Of a stretch of DNA of 15,260 bases, positions 1 to 7,320 are shown in pieces (within the stretch, counting starts at the first letter, position 1; each line of letters opens with the position of its first letter). The stretch spans positions 1 through 15,260 of the forward strand of contig JAGWRY010000317.1 in assembly GCA_028869495.1 (NCBI GenBank). Direction: 5' to 3'. The DNA comes from Elusimicrobiota bacterium. GTDB taxonomy: Bacteria > Elusimicrobiota > Elusimicrobia > UBA1565 > UBA9628. Under the pieces are notes generated by a model. That model saw nothing but the letters and a program-made list of their open reading frames with translations, was not told where the DNA came from and did no database searches. The translations under genes and the position numbers were made by a program.

Positions 1-431
1 AGCAGCCAGTGCGGCATCCACGGGCGGCCGATGTGGATGGCCGGGAACATCATCGCGCAGATGAACGCGAAGACGGTCACGGCCTCCGCGGTCCGGCTGA
101 TCGCGTTGCGCCAGCGCTGGCGGAACAGGAGCAGGATGACCGAGATCAGCGTCCCGGCGTGGCCGATCCCGACCCAGAACACGAAGTTGACGATCAGGAA
201 GCCCCAGACGACGGGCGAGTTGTTGCCCATCGTGCCGATCCCGTGCGAGACCATGTAGCCGACGGTCGACAGGCCCATCAGCGCGAGCAGGCTCGTGATC
301 GAGATCGCGACGTACCAGGCGCGGGGCGGCTTCGACTCGCTGATCCCCTGGACGTGCTCGTCGAGGTTGGCGAGGGAGACGCGCCCCTCGACCAGCGGCT
401 TTTCGCGCAGCGACGCGGGCAGGGAGCTCAA
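1..431 (-). CDS. actC: ActC, NrfD-like integral membrane subunit of alternative complex III (N-terminal 143 residues; runs off the window edge)
   Basis: ActC is the polytopic membrane subunit of ACIII that, with ActF, anchors the complex and handles quinol. The visible part has a cytoplasmic-type N-terminus with the segment LVEGRVSLANLDEHV, then hydrophobic spans at about residues 40-62, 73-102 and 114-136. The NrfD/PsrC-family signature GHAGTLISVILLLFRQRWR falls at about 90-108. The start is a TTG at 431-429. It overlaps the actB stop (TTGA) and is preceded by GGAGG seven bases upstream, whereas no in-frame ATG occurs before the first membrane span. The overlap implies translational coupling to actB. 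The rest of the gene, normally 450-490 residues in the family, lies outside the window. Family assignment rests on the motif, the position directly after actB and the membrane pattern; an NrfD subunit of another complex is unlikely in this context. Confidence 0.92.
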   Translation of the reverse strand, partial: MSSLPASLREKPLVEGRVSLANLDEHVQGISESKPPRAWYVAISITSLLALMGLSTVGYMVSHGIGTMGNNSPVVWGFLIVNFVFWVGIGHAGTLISVILLLFRQRWRNAISRTAEAVTVFAFICAMMFPAIHIGRPWMPHWL

Positions 432-3358
432 ATCTTCGCCTCCTCGGCCGGGTTCGTCAGCTCGGCCATGTAGGTGACCGCCGGCCGCGTCCCGAGCTCG
501 TGGAGCACCTTGTACCCCCGGTCGCTCCGGGCCAGCTTCGACACGCGGCTGTTCGGGTCCTTCAGGTCGCCGAAGACGATCGCCTCGGCGGGACAGGCGG
601 CGGCGCAGGCGGGCCGGATCTCCCCGTCGCGGACGGGGCGCCCATGGTCCTTGGCGATCTGCTCGCCGTTGCGGATGCGCTGGACGCAGAACGTGCACTT
701 CTCGGCCACGCCGCGCGGCCGCACGCTGACCTCGGGGTTGAACGCGAGCTCCGCGGGATCGTCGATCGCGCTGGTGTAGTCGAAGAAGTTGAAGCGGCGC
801 GCCGAGTACGGGCAGTTCGCCTCGCAGTAGCGAACGCCGATGCAGCGGTTGTAGACCTGCTCGTTGAGGCCCTCCTCGCTGTGCACCGAGGCCGCGACCG
901 GACAGACCGGCTCGCACGGCGCGTCGTCGCACTGCTGGCAGAGCATCACGCCGTGGGCGACGCGCGGGTTTTCGGGCGCGCCGACGTAGTAGACGTCGCT
1001 GCGGATCCAGTGCATGATCCGGCCGCGCGCGACCTGCTCGGGCCCGACGACCGGGATGTTGTTCTCCGACTGGCAGGCGACCTGGCAGCCGGCGCAGCCG
1101 ACGCAGGCGGACAGGTCGATCGCCATCCCCCACTTGTGGTCGCCCCAGCGCGGGTCGTCGTTGAGCGTCGCCAGCTCCTCCGCGTACTCCGGAGTCTTCG
1201 CCTTGCGCGCGTATTCGCCGGGGGCCCAGACGCGGACGACGTCGCGGCCGTGCAGGTCGAACTCCGTCTGGGAGCGGACCAGCGGCCGGCGCGCGCCGGT
1301 CTTGGAGACGGCGATCTCCGTCCGGTGGAATGGCGCCGAGCCGTCGTCGGCGACGAGCGGGTAGACGCTGGCCCCGCAGCCCGCGGCGACGTCCCCCTCC
1401 CGGCCGTAGCCGAGCGCCGCGAAGACGGCGCCCGGCGCCTGACCGGGCTGGACCAGGACCGGCAGCTCGACGCCGCGTCTTCCGACGCGGACCGAGACCA
1501 CGTCGCCGTCGGACAGGCCGAGGCTCCTCGCGTCGGCCGCGGAGACGGCCAGGAAGTTCCCCCAGCAGACCTTCGTCACGGGATCCGGCAGCTCCTGCAG
1601 CCAGCCGTTGCCGGCGTATCGGCCGTCCCACATCTTGTAGTCCGGCTCGACGAGCAGCTCGAGGCTCCCCGGCCGCGCGGAGGCGGCCTTCTTCGCGGCG
1701 GACGCGACGGCGCCGCCCCGCAGGCGGCGCGGCGCGCGCGCGGGGACGTCGCGGCGCAGGACGCCGTCGTGGACCGCCGCGGTCCAGTAAGCCTCGAAGC
1801 TCGCGAGCGTCCCGGCCGGGTACACCTCGCGGCGCCAGCGCGCCATCAGGCTCGCGCGCGGGTCGGTCTCGACGGAGGCGCCGAGCTCCTTCGCCCAGCC
1901 GAGGACGATCTCCTCGCCCTGCTTCGTGCCGTAGAGCGGGCGGATCAGCGGCTGCTGCAGGCCGAGCAGGTCCGTCGCCGCCTCGTAGTCGCCCCAGCTC
2001 TCCAGCCAGTGGCTGATCGGCAGGACCACGTCGCAGCGCCGCGACGTCTCGTCCTCGCGCAGTCCCAGGCAGACCTTCAGCGGCGTCTTGTCCAGGGCCG
2101 CGTTGAAGCCGTCCGCGTCGGAGACCGCGTACGACGGGTTCGTCTCCCAGAAGACGGCCGCCGCGTATTTCCCCGCGGCGAGCTCGCGCGTCAGCCGCGC
2201 CATCTCCGTCGGCGAGGCCAGCGGCCCCGGCTCGACCGCGCGGTCCGTTTCCAGCGTGCGGCCCTCCGCGCCGATCATCGCGTTGAGGAGCGCCGCCGCC
2301 GCGTGGGCCTCCTCCGGCAGGGATGGGCCGGCGACGGCGAGGCCGTCGCGCCCCGCCCGCGCGAGGTCGCGCGCCAGCGCCGACAGGACCGCGGGATCCG
2401 CGCCCCAGCGCTCGGCGACGGCGGCCGGGCGGAAGGGCTCCAGGTCGCGGGCGGAGAGGCCCCCCGGGAGCGCGAAGCCGTGCCGCTCGCGCAGGATCCT
2501 CGCCGTCGCGAAGGCGAGCGGCGCCGCCGCGGAAGGCCGCACCGGGACGCGCACGTCCGCCTTGGATCCCGTCAGGCTGAGGCGGCTCTCGAAGGCGTAC
2601 AGGCGGCTCATCGGCTCGCCCGGCCGCGACGGCGTCCGGCCGCGGGCGAAGCCGGCGACGGCGGGGACGGCCGAGTCCATGCTCCCGAGCAGGTCCGCCT
2701 CGAAGAGCGCGAGGACCTTCGCGCGCTCGACGCGGTAGCGCGGCGCGGCGGCGGTCCCGTAGAGCGAATCGGCGGCCGCGCGCTCCGTCGCGGAGAGAGC
2801 CGGCTCCCAGGCGACGTGCTCCAGGCCGGGCAGCGCCCGGCGCAGGGCCGCGATCGCGTCCCGGCGCGACGGGGAGATCACGGCCGAGGTGAGCAGGAGG
2901 ACCGGCCGGCGCCCCCGCGCCGCCGCCTTCAGGGCGTCCGCGACGCGGGCCTGCGCCTTCTCCCACGCGGCCGGCGAGCCGCCGAGCCGCGGCTCGCGCA
3001 GGCGCTGCGGGTCGTAGAGGCCCATGATCTCGGCCTGGGCGCGCGGCGAGGTCTTGCCGGCGAAGATCGGGTGCTCGTCGTTGCCGTCGATGTGGATCGG
3101 CCGCCCCTCGCGCGCCTTGACGAGGACGCCGTAGGGGACCCGCCCTTCCTGATAGGTGCTCGCGTAGTAGTTCGCGACGCCGGGGACGACGTCCGCGGGC
3201 TTCTTCGTGTAGGGGACGATCGTGTCCTGATCCGGCGAGCCGCAGGCGGACGTCGCCGCGGCCGCCGCGGAGGCGGCCATCAGGCTCAGGAAGCGCCGCC
3301 GGGAGATTCCCTGCGGGCCGGGGTCCGTCGCGTCTCGATCGCTCATTCTCTCATCCAT
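428..3358 (-). CDS. actB: ActB, molybdopterin oxidoreductase-like / Fe-S subunit of alternative complex III
   Basis: This 976-residue periplasmic subunit fuses a molybdopterin-oxidoreductase-type domain, known in the family to lack the cofactor, to a ferredoxin-like domain that carries electrons from quinol oxidation. The N-terminus has a Tat signal with SRRRFLSLM at about 19-27 and a lipobox-like TSAC ending at Cys39, so it may be a lipoprotein. Residues of about 50-700 form the molybdopterin-type region. The Fe-S region has four Cys sets: C752/C755/C758/C762, C807/C810/C815/C819, C839/C845/C849 (CIGVRYC type) and C888/C891/C918/C922. That fits three [4Fe-4S] and one [3Fe-4S] cluster, as described for ActB. 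Two starts are possible: ATG at 3358, overlapping the upstream small ORF by 8 bp, or ATG at 3346 four residues later. Neither has a strong ribosome binding site. Length and domain order are normal for the family. Confidence 0.95.
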   Translation of the reverse strand: MDERMSDRDATDPGPQGISRRRFLSLMAASAAAAATSACGSPDQDTIVPYTKKPADVVPGVANYYASTYQEGRVPYGVLVKAREGRPIHIDGNDEHPIFAGKTSPRAQAEIMGLYDPQRLREPRLGGSPAAWEKAQARVADALKAAARGRRPVLLLTSAVISPSRRDAIAALRRALPGLEHVAWEPALSATERAAADSLYGTAAAPRYRVERAKVLALFEADLLGSMDSAVPAVAGFARGRTPSRPGEPMSRLYAFESRLSLTGSKADVRVPVRPSAAAPLAFATARILRERHGFALPGGLSARDLEPFRPAAVAERWGADPAVLSALARDLARAGRDGLAVAGPSLPEEAHAAAALLNAMIGAEGRTLETDRAVEPGPLASPTEMARLTRELAAGKYAAAVFWETNPSYAVSDADGFNAALDKTPLKVCLGLREDETSRRCDVVLPISHWLESWGDYEAATDLLGLQQPLIRPLYGTKQGEEIVLGWAKELGASVETDPRASLMARWRREVYPAGTLASFEAYWTAAVHDGVLRRDVPARAPRRLRGGAVASAAKKAASARPGSLELLVEPDYKMWDGRYAGNGWLQELPDPVTKVCWGNFLAVSAADARSLGLSDGDVVSVRVGRRGVELPVLVQPGQAPGAVFAALGYGREGDVAAGCGASVYPLVADDGSAPFHRTEIAVSKTGARRPLVRSQTEFDLHGRDVVRVWAPGEYARKAKTPEYAEELATLNDDPRWGDHKWGMAIDLSACVGCAGCQVACQSENNIPVVGPEQVARGRIMHWIRSDVYYVGAPENPRVAHGVMLCQQCDDAPCEPVCPVAASVHSEEGLNEQVYNRCIGVRYCEANCPYSARRFNFFDYTSAIDDPAELAFNPEVSVRPRGVAEKCTFCVQRIRNGEQIAKDHGRPVRDGEIRPACAAACPAEAIVFGDLKDPNSRVSKLARSDRGYKVLHELGTRPAVTYMAELTNPAEEAKI

Positions 3359-3530
3359 GGCGCATCACCGAGTGCGGCGCGGGGCTGACGCGGGCCCGGG
3401 GGCCGCGCCGCTTGCGTCCCGGCCGGCTCGCCCCCAAGGCGCGGACGCGCTTGACGAGCGGGAGCTTCGCCGCGGCGGCGCCGGCCGCCGCGATCAGCAC
3501 GACCAGACTCTGGCGGCGGGTGACCCCCAT
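3351..3530 (-). CDS. Small unrecognised protein with Tat-signal-like N-terminus, inside the ACIII operon
   Basis: I do not recognise this protein. It is an ORF of 59 residues between actA and actB, beginning MGVTRRQSLVVLIAAAGAAA: a twin-arginine-like motif followed by a short hydrophobic stretch. It then has a strongly basic tail containing GRKRRGPRAR and ends PHSVMRHG. The ATG at 3530 is preceded by AGGAG nine bases upstream. An alternative in-frame ATG at 3560 gives 69 residues and overlaps the actA stop (ATGA), but lacks a ribosome binding site. The ORF fills an otherwise unexplained gap of about 200 bp in a compact operon and its stop overlaps the first possible actB start by 8 bp, both typical of a real gene. 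It could be a small membrane or exported accessory of ACIII, a decayed signal region, or chance reading in GC-rich DNA. Confidence 0.5.
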   Translation of the reverse strand: MGVTRRQSLVVLIAAAGAAAAKLPLVKRVRALGASRPGRKRRGPRARVSPAPHSVMRHG

Positions 3531-3556
3531 GGTCCGTTTCTCCTCTCGTTTCTCGC

Positions 3557-4135
3557 TCATCGGTGGCACGCGTAGCAGTCCGTCGGACCCTTCTTGATCG
3601 GGGAGCCCGGCGGCAGGTACGGCGTCGGGTCCCGGTGGCAAGCCAGGCAGCGGCCCATGCGCATGTTCATCAGCCGGGTCTGGACGTCCAGGGTCTCGAC
3701 CGGCCCGTGGCAGCTCTGGCACTGGACCCTCGCGTTGACGTGCGCGCGATGGTCGAAGAACACGTAGCTCGGCATGTGATAGACGCGCTTCCAGGCGATC
3801 GGCTCGTCGCTCTTTACCCGGTCCGCGACGGCCTTGTCGATGTACTCCTGCAGGGCCTTGTCCGGCAGCTTCATGAACTGGTGGCAGTTCATGCAGGTCT
3901 GGAGCGGCGGGACGGTCGCGTCGCGGCTGCGGTCCGCGTTCGTGTGGCAGTACTCGCACGGGATGCGGTTGACGCCCGCGTGGACTCGGTGAGAGAACGG
4001 GATCGGCTGCTCCGGCGCGTAGCCGAGCTGATAGCGCGCGGGCTCCACCGACCAGCCGACGACGAGGATCGTCAGCAGGACGGCCAGGGCGCCCAGCGGC
4101 GCCGTCACGCGCCAGAAGCGGTCTCGCGGGTCCAT
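3557..4135 (-). CDS. actA: ActA, membrane-anchored pentaheme cytochrome c of alternative complex III
   Basis: ActA passes electrons between ACIII and soluble cytochrome c in the periplasm. The 192-residue protein has one N-terminal membrane span (about 13-31, uncleaved signal-anchor type) and five CXXCH heme sites: C60-H64 (CEYCH), C81-H85 (CMNCH), C139-H143 (CQSCH), C163-H167 (CLACH) and C187-H191 (CYACH). The segment APEQPIPFSHRVHAG just before the first heme is typical of ActA and provides distal histidine ligands. Five hemes match the family. The start is ATG 4135; no strong ribosome binding site is visible, and a 12-codon reading frame ends on the start codon (TGATG). It sits 45 bp after the cytochrome c gene and is followed by the small Tat-like ORF and actB, the standard actA-actB-actC order apart from that insert. 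Confidence 0.94.
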   Translation of the reverse strand: MDPRDRFWRVTAPLGALAVLLTILVVGWSVEPARYQLGYAPEQPIPFSHRVHAGVNRIPCEYCHTNADRSRDATVPPLQTCMNCHQFMKLPDKALQEYIDKAVADRVKSDEPIAWKRVYHMPSYVFFDHRAHVNARVQCQSCHGPVETLDVQTRLMNMRMGRCLACHRDPTPYLPPGSPIKKGPTDCYACHR

Positions 4136-4173
4136 CAGCGGGCCTGGAGGCCGCCTTCGAGGGAATCCATCAT

Positions 4174-4196
4174 CGCGGGCTCAGTTCTTGCCCGCG
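4174..4196 (-). repeat. Inverted repeat over the stop codon of the monoheme cytochrome gene
   Basis: CGCGGGC (4174-4180) and GCCCGCG (4190-4196) form a perfect 7-bp stem with a 9-nt loop that contains the cytochrome stop codon. No T-run follows on the minus strand, so it is not a canonical terminator. It might damp transcription from the cytochrome gene into actA or protect the upstream transcript end. In DNA this GC-rich, a 7-bp stem can also arise by chance. Confidence 0.3.
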
Positions 4197-4585
4197 GGCT
4201 TCTCGTCGCCCTTCTTCGCCTCCGGCGCCTTCGCGTCGGCTTTCTTCTCCGTCTTCGGCGCGAGGCTGCGCACGTAGGCGACGACGTCCTTCAGCTTGGC
4301 CTCGTCGAGCTTGCCCTTGAACGGAGGCATCTTGCCGTTGAGGCCCTCGGTCACGATCTTGATGACCTCGGCGTCGGTCTTATCGGCCAGAGCGGTGGTC
4401 AGGTCCATCACCGACTTCTTGACGCCGAACGCGTTGGCCATCACCTGCTTGCCCTTGGCGTCGTTGCCGTGGCAGGCCGTGCAGTTGGCCGTGAAGATCC
4501 CCCGTCCGGCCTCGAGAGCCTTCGTCGGCTTCGCCGGGGCCGCCGAGACCGTCGCCGCCAACGTCAGCATGATCGCGAAGTTCAT
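4181..4585 (-). CDS. Small periplasmic class I monoheme cytochrome c
   Basis: This is a soluble or lightly tethered electron carrier, plausibly the partner of ACIII or of a terminal oxidase. The 134-residue protein has a short signal peptide (about 1-16), one heme site CTACH (C35, C38, H39) and a candidate axial Met86 in GKMPPFKGK. The C-terminal helix DEAKLKDVVAYVRSL is typical of cytochrome c class I (cytochrome cbb3/c6-like). From about residue 110 it has a Lys/Ala/Glu-rich low-complexity tail. Start ATG 4585 has a good ribosome binding site, GAGGAG six bases upstream. It lies 45 bp downstream of hemA and 45 bp upstream of actA, on the same strand, so it is probably co-transcribed with ACIII. 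Which partner it serves cannot be read from the sequence. Confidence 0.93.
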   Translation of the reverse strand: MNFAIMLTLAATVSAAPAKPTKALEAGRGIFTANCTACHGNDAKGKQVMANAFGVKKSVMDLTTALADKTDAEVIKIVTEGLNGKMPPFKGKLDEAKLKDVVAYVRSLAPKTEKKADAKAPEAKKGDEKPAGKN

Positions 4586-4630
4586 GTCGTTCTCCTCAAG
4601 AATCCGTTTATTTAAGAAATCGTCCCGTCT

Positions 4631-5698
4631 TCACGCCGCCGCCGCGGCCAGGCGCCGCGCCGCCGCCTTGTCGAGTTCGGCCGCGCAGTCCCGCGCGGCT
4701 TGCGCCGCCAGCGCCTGCGCCCGGCTGCGCTCGACCGCCTTGCCGGCGACGCTGCGCGCGACCACGCCCTTTAAGTCGTCGAGATTGTACAGGTACGTGT
4801 CCGACAGGCCCGCGCAGTCGGCCGCGACGTTGCGCGGCAGGCCGAGATCCAGCAGGAACAGCGGGCGCCTGCGCCCCGCGGTCAGGCGCTCGAGCGCCGC
4901 GGCCTCGAGGACGGGCCGCTCGCAGGAGACGGAGAACACGCCGATCTCCGCCGTCCCCAGCAGGCGCAGGCCCTCGTCCAAGCCGACGCCGAGGCCGCCG
5001 ATCTCGGACGCAAGCGCGCGGGCCTTCTCGACGGTGCGGTTCGCGACGTAGATCTTCGAGAAATTCTTCGCGGCCAGGTGGCGCGCCGCGGCGCGGGCGG
5101 CCTCGCCGGCGCCGAAGATCACGGTCGCGCCGCCGGAGCTCTCGCCGAAGATGCTGCGCGCCAGCAGGGCCGCCGCACCGCCGATCGAGTGGACGCCCTG
5201 CTGGATGCCGGTCTCGGCGCGGACGGACTTACCGGCCGCGGCCGCGCTCTGGAACGCGCGGTTGAGCGTCGCGGCGGTCAGGCCCGCCGCGCGGGCCGTC
5301 TCGTAGGCGCGCTTGACCTGCCCCAGGATCTCGGACTCGCCGATGATCCAGGAGTCCAGGCCGGACGCCACTTTAAAAAGGTGGGCGAGAGCCTCTTCGC
5401 CGCGCCAGGAGGACAAGCTGGGGCCCACCTCGGCGCCGGCGCGCGCGAGGAACCAGGACCGCGCGCGAGAAAGGATCTCGGCGGGATCGTCGGCCGCCGC
5501 GTAGAGCTCGAGCCGGCTGCAGGTCGCCAGCAGGACCGCCTCGCGCGCCCCGAGCTCGGCGGCCAGGCCCTTCAAGGTCCGGGCGACCTCCGCCTCCGCG
5601 ACCATCGCGCGCTCGCGGCAGGACAGGGGCGCGAGCAGATGGCTGAAACCGATCCCGACGAGGCGTCCCGTTCCGAGGGTGGTCATGCGTTCGTTCAT
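4631..5698 (-). CDS. hemA: Glutamyl-tRNA reductase, short form (first step of C5 heme synthesis)
   Basis: This cytoplasmic enzyme reduces glutamyl-tRNA(Glu) to glutamate-1-semialdehyde with NADPH, committing carbon to tetrapyrroles. The 355-residue protein shows the N-terminal catalytic domain with Cys60 in ATCSRLELY (the usual TCNR has Ser for Asn here). The conserved LFKVASGLDSWIIGESEILGQ follows at about 110-128. The Rossmann domain has VIFGAGEAAR, and the segment YNLDDLKGVVARSV closes it. The family is usually 400-430 residues. Here the protein stops soon after the linker helix, so most of the C-terminal dimerisation domain is missing, and no continuation is visible downstream. Start is ATG 5698 or ATG 5686; neither has a ribosome binding site, and a 6-bp hairpin lies two bases upstream. 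It heads the cytochrome/ACIII operon, consistent with coupling heme supply to cytochrome production. Confidence 0.93.
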   Translation of the reverse strand: MNERMTTLGTGRLVGIGFSHLLAPLSCRERAMVAEAEVARTLKGLAAELGAREAVLLATCSRLELYAAADDPAEILSRARSWFLARAGAEVGPSLSSWRGEEALAHLFKVASGLDSWIIGESEILGQVKRAYETARAAGLTAATLNRAFQSAAAAGKSVRAETGIQQGVHSIGGAAALLARSIFGESSGGATVIFGAGEAARAAARHLAAKNFSKIYVANRTVEKARALASEIGGLGVGLDEGLRLLGTAEIGVFSVSCERPVLEAAALERLTAGRRRPLFLLDLGLPRNVAADCAGLSDTYLYNLDDLKGVVARSVAGKAVERSRAQALAAQAARDCAAELDKAAARRLAAAAA

Positions 5699-5700
5699 AA

Positions 5701-5717
5701 AGGCAACACTATTGCCT
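5701..5717 (-). promoter_or_regulatory. Perfect inverted repeat immediately before the hemA start
   Basis: AGGCAA-CACTA-TTGCCT is a perfect 6-bp inverted repeat with a 5-nt loop, ending two bases before the hemA ATG. On the hemA strand it contains TAGTGT seven bases before the ATG, which could act as a -10 element for a near-leaderless transcript. It could equally be an operator or a 5' hairpin controlling hemA translation. No ribosome binding site exists here. A second small inverted repeat, CGCCGG-CCTC-CCGGCG, lies at 5721-5736. Confidence 0.4.
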
Positions 5718-5760
5718 GCGCGCCGGCCTCCCGGCGTTGCGCGTCTTTGCGAACGACGTC

Positions 5761-5797
5761 TCCCGGCGCCCGCGGCTCAGGGCCGCGGGCGCCGGGA
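5761..5797 (-). terminator. 16-bp perfect hairpin downstream of the cytochrome-porin gene
   Basis: Positions 5761-5776 and 5782-5797 are exact reverse complements (16 bp, almost all G/C) around the 5-nt loop TCAGG. The hairpin begins 13 bases after the stop codon of the cytochrome-porin gene and before hemA on the same strand. No T-run follows on the minus strand, so it is not a textbook intrinsic terminator. A very stable GC stem at this position probably still separates the two transcripts or protects the 3' end. Confidence 0.6.
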
Positions 5798-5810
5798 GTC
5801 CTGTTGAGAC

Positions 5811-7265
5811 CTAGAACATCCACCAGGCGTTGATCACCAGAGCGTTGTTGATGGACGCCCCGTCGACCAAGCCGCCGTACTTGTTGTAGGCCGTGTACTG
5901 CGCCGACAGCTTCGTGTTCTGCGTCGGCAGGAAGTCGACCTGGGCGATGTAGCCGTCCTGGTTGACGCTGGCCACGGTGCCGTCGCCGCCGTTGGGGAAG
6001 CCGTCTCCCGTCCCGGTGAAGGCGTAGGCGTCGTGGGTGCCCGTCGTGGTGAAGTACGCGCCCCGGACCTCCCAGCGGTTGCCGAGGATATAGCCGACGT
6101 CGGCGTTGATGCGGTTCACGTGCTGGACGGAATCCGTCACGGCGCCGGCCGCGACGGCGGCGTTGAGCTTCTGAGCCTCGTAGATGTCGCTGGCGTGAGC
6201 GACGAGCATGTTGCTGCCCAGGTGCAGCTCGTACTGGGCGTCCACCGCGTTGTCGGTGAAGTCGTCGGAGTTGCCTTGGGACAGGCCCGCCGCGACGTCC
6301 GCGTCCGCGTTGGTGAAGGTTCCGTAGACGCGCACGTTCGTGCCGAACGTGCCGACCTCCAGGTAGTTGTCGTCGTTGCCCAGGTTGCCCTGCCAGGCGA
6401 GGCGCCAGTAGGGCGACCACGCATGGACCGTGCCCGTCGACGTCACCGGCGTGTTTCCGCTGGTGTTATCGGTCATGAGGATGCTCTTTCCCGTGGGCTG
6501 GCGGTAGACGCCCACGTAGGCGTACACGTGGTTGTCGACCATGGCATAGGCGCCCGGCGCGGCTCCCGACAGGGAAGCGACCGCCGGACCGTCGCCGCGG
6601 CCGGGGAAGGCGTCCATGTACGGGTAGCCCCAGTGAGGCGTCGAGTTCCACAGGTCCTCGGCGGTGCCGGCGTTGTCCAGCGCAAGACCGTAGGTGACCG
6701 GCACCCCGCTCAGCGTCGCCTGGTTCGCGTAGCGCAGGTCGACCGTGTCGAACCCGAAGTTGCTGCCCGAGTCGGCCATCGTCACCTGCAGGAACGTCCC
6801 CGTGTGCTGCGAGATCTCCCCCGCGTAGAAAAGGCTCAACGGGCCGAGGACCACTCCGTTGTTCTCCTTGTGGTTGGCCACGCCGTTGTAATGCGTCAGG
6901 GACGTCTGGAACATGACCGACAGGGGAGCGAGCGCGTTGAACTTCAGGGCCGGCGCGGACGAGCTCGCGTCCGCCTCGATCTGCTTCGTGTTGGTCATGG
7001 TGTAGCCGTTCAGCTTGAACTCCCGGCCGAAGGGCGTGAGCTCCGGGAAGATCGTGTGGCACGCGCTGCAGGACATCCCCGTCTGGCGGGCGTAGCTCGG
7101 CACGGCGCCGGCGGCGGTCACGCTGTCGGGATGCACGACCGGGCACAGGCGCCGCGCGCGGTGAACGACCGGCGGCAGCACCCACACCGCGGCCAAGATC
7201 CCCGTCATCGCCAGGCCGAACGCGCCGAGACGGCGGGCGATTCGGCGTAGTCGCATCTTATTCAT
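5811..7265 (-). CDS. Outer-membrane monoheme cytochrome c / beta-barrel fusion (Cyc2-like)
   Basis: The 484-residue protein joins one N-terminal heme site, CSACH (C66, C69, H70) within ARQTGMSCSACHTIFPELTP, to about 400 residues. These have alternating hydrophobic/aromatic strands, many Gly/Asn/Asp turns and a terminal aromatic residue (AWWMF), the outer-membrane assembly signal. This architecture is that of Cyc2, which in iron-oxidising bacteria takes electrons from Fe(II) at the cell surface, and of related cytochrome-porins. Residues 1-35 are a basic-hydrophobic signal sequence, followed by an odd HRARRLCPVVHP segment. ATG 7265 has a strong ribosome binding site (GGAGGAAGGA). It lies 55 bp after the FNR-like regulator gene, is preceded by an Anr/Fnr-type box, and is followed by a strong hairpin. 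The heme-barrel fusion is seen directly; an iron-oxidase role is inference, and outward electron transfer or another substrate is possible. Confidence 0.8.
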   Translation of the reverse strand: MNKMRLRRIARRLGAFGLAMTGILAAVWVLPPVVHRARRLCPVVHPDSVTAAGAVPSYARQTGMSCSACHTIFPELTPFGREFKLNGYTMTNTKQIEADASSSAPALKFNALAPLSVMFQTSLTHYNGVANHKENNGVVLGPLSLFYAGEISQHTGTFLQVTMADSGSNFGFDTVDLRYANQATLSGVPVTYGLALDNAGTAEDLWNSTPHWGYPYMDAFPGRGDGPAVASLSGAAPGAYAMVDNHVYAYVGVYRQPTGKSILMTDNTSGNTPVTSTGTVHAWSPYWRLAWQGNLGNDDNYLEVGTFGTNVRVYGTFTNADADVAAGLSQGNSDDFTDNAVDAQYELHLGSNMLVAHASDIYEAQKLNAAVAAGAVTDSVQHVNRINADVGYILGNRWEVRGAYFTTTGTHDAYAFTGTGDGFPNGGDGTVASVNQDGYIAQVDFLPTQNTKLSAQYTAYNKYGGLVDGASINNALVINAWWMF

Positions 7266-7320
7266 TCCTTCCTCCTCTCCTTTGTCCGGCGTCAGAGTCC
7301 GGCGCCGTCGGGCGTCCGCC

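Noticed and set aside
500..3388. A 962-codon open frame on the plus strand opposite actB
   Set aside because: Its translation is Arg/Ala/Gly/Asp-rich without motifs, while the other strand encodes a full ActB with all Fe-S cysteines. Long antisense frames are expected in such GC-rich DNA.
3557..3959. Upstream extension (to 3959) of the small Tat-like ORF
   Set aside because: The extension overlaps ActA in another frame and is Pro/Arg-rich shadow; the supported starts are at 3530 or 3560.
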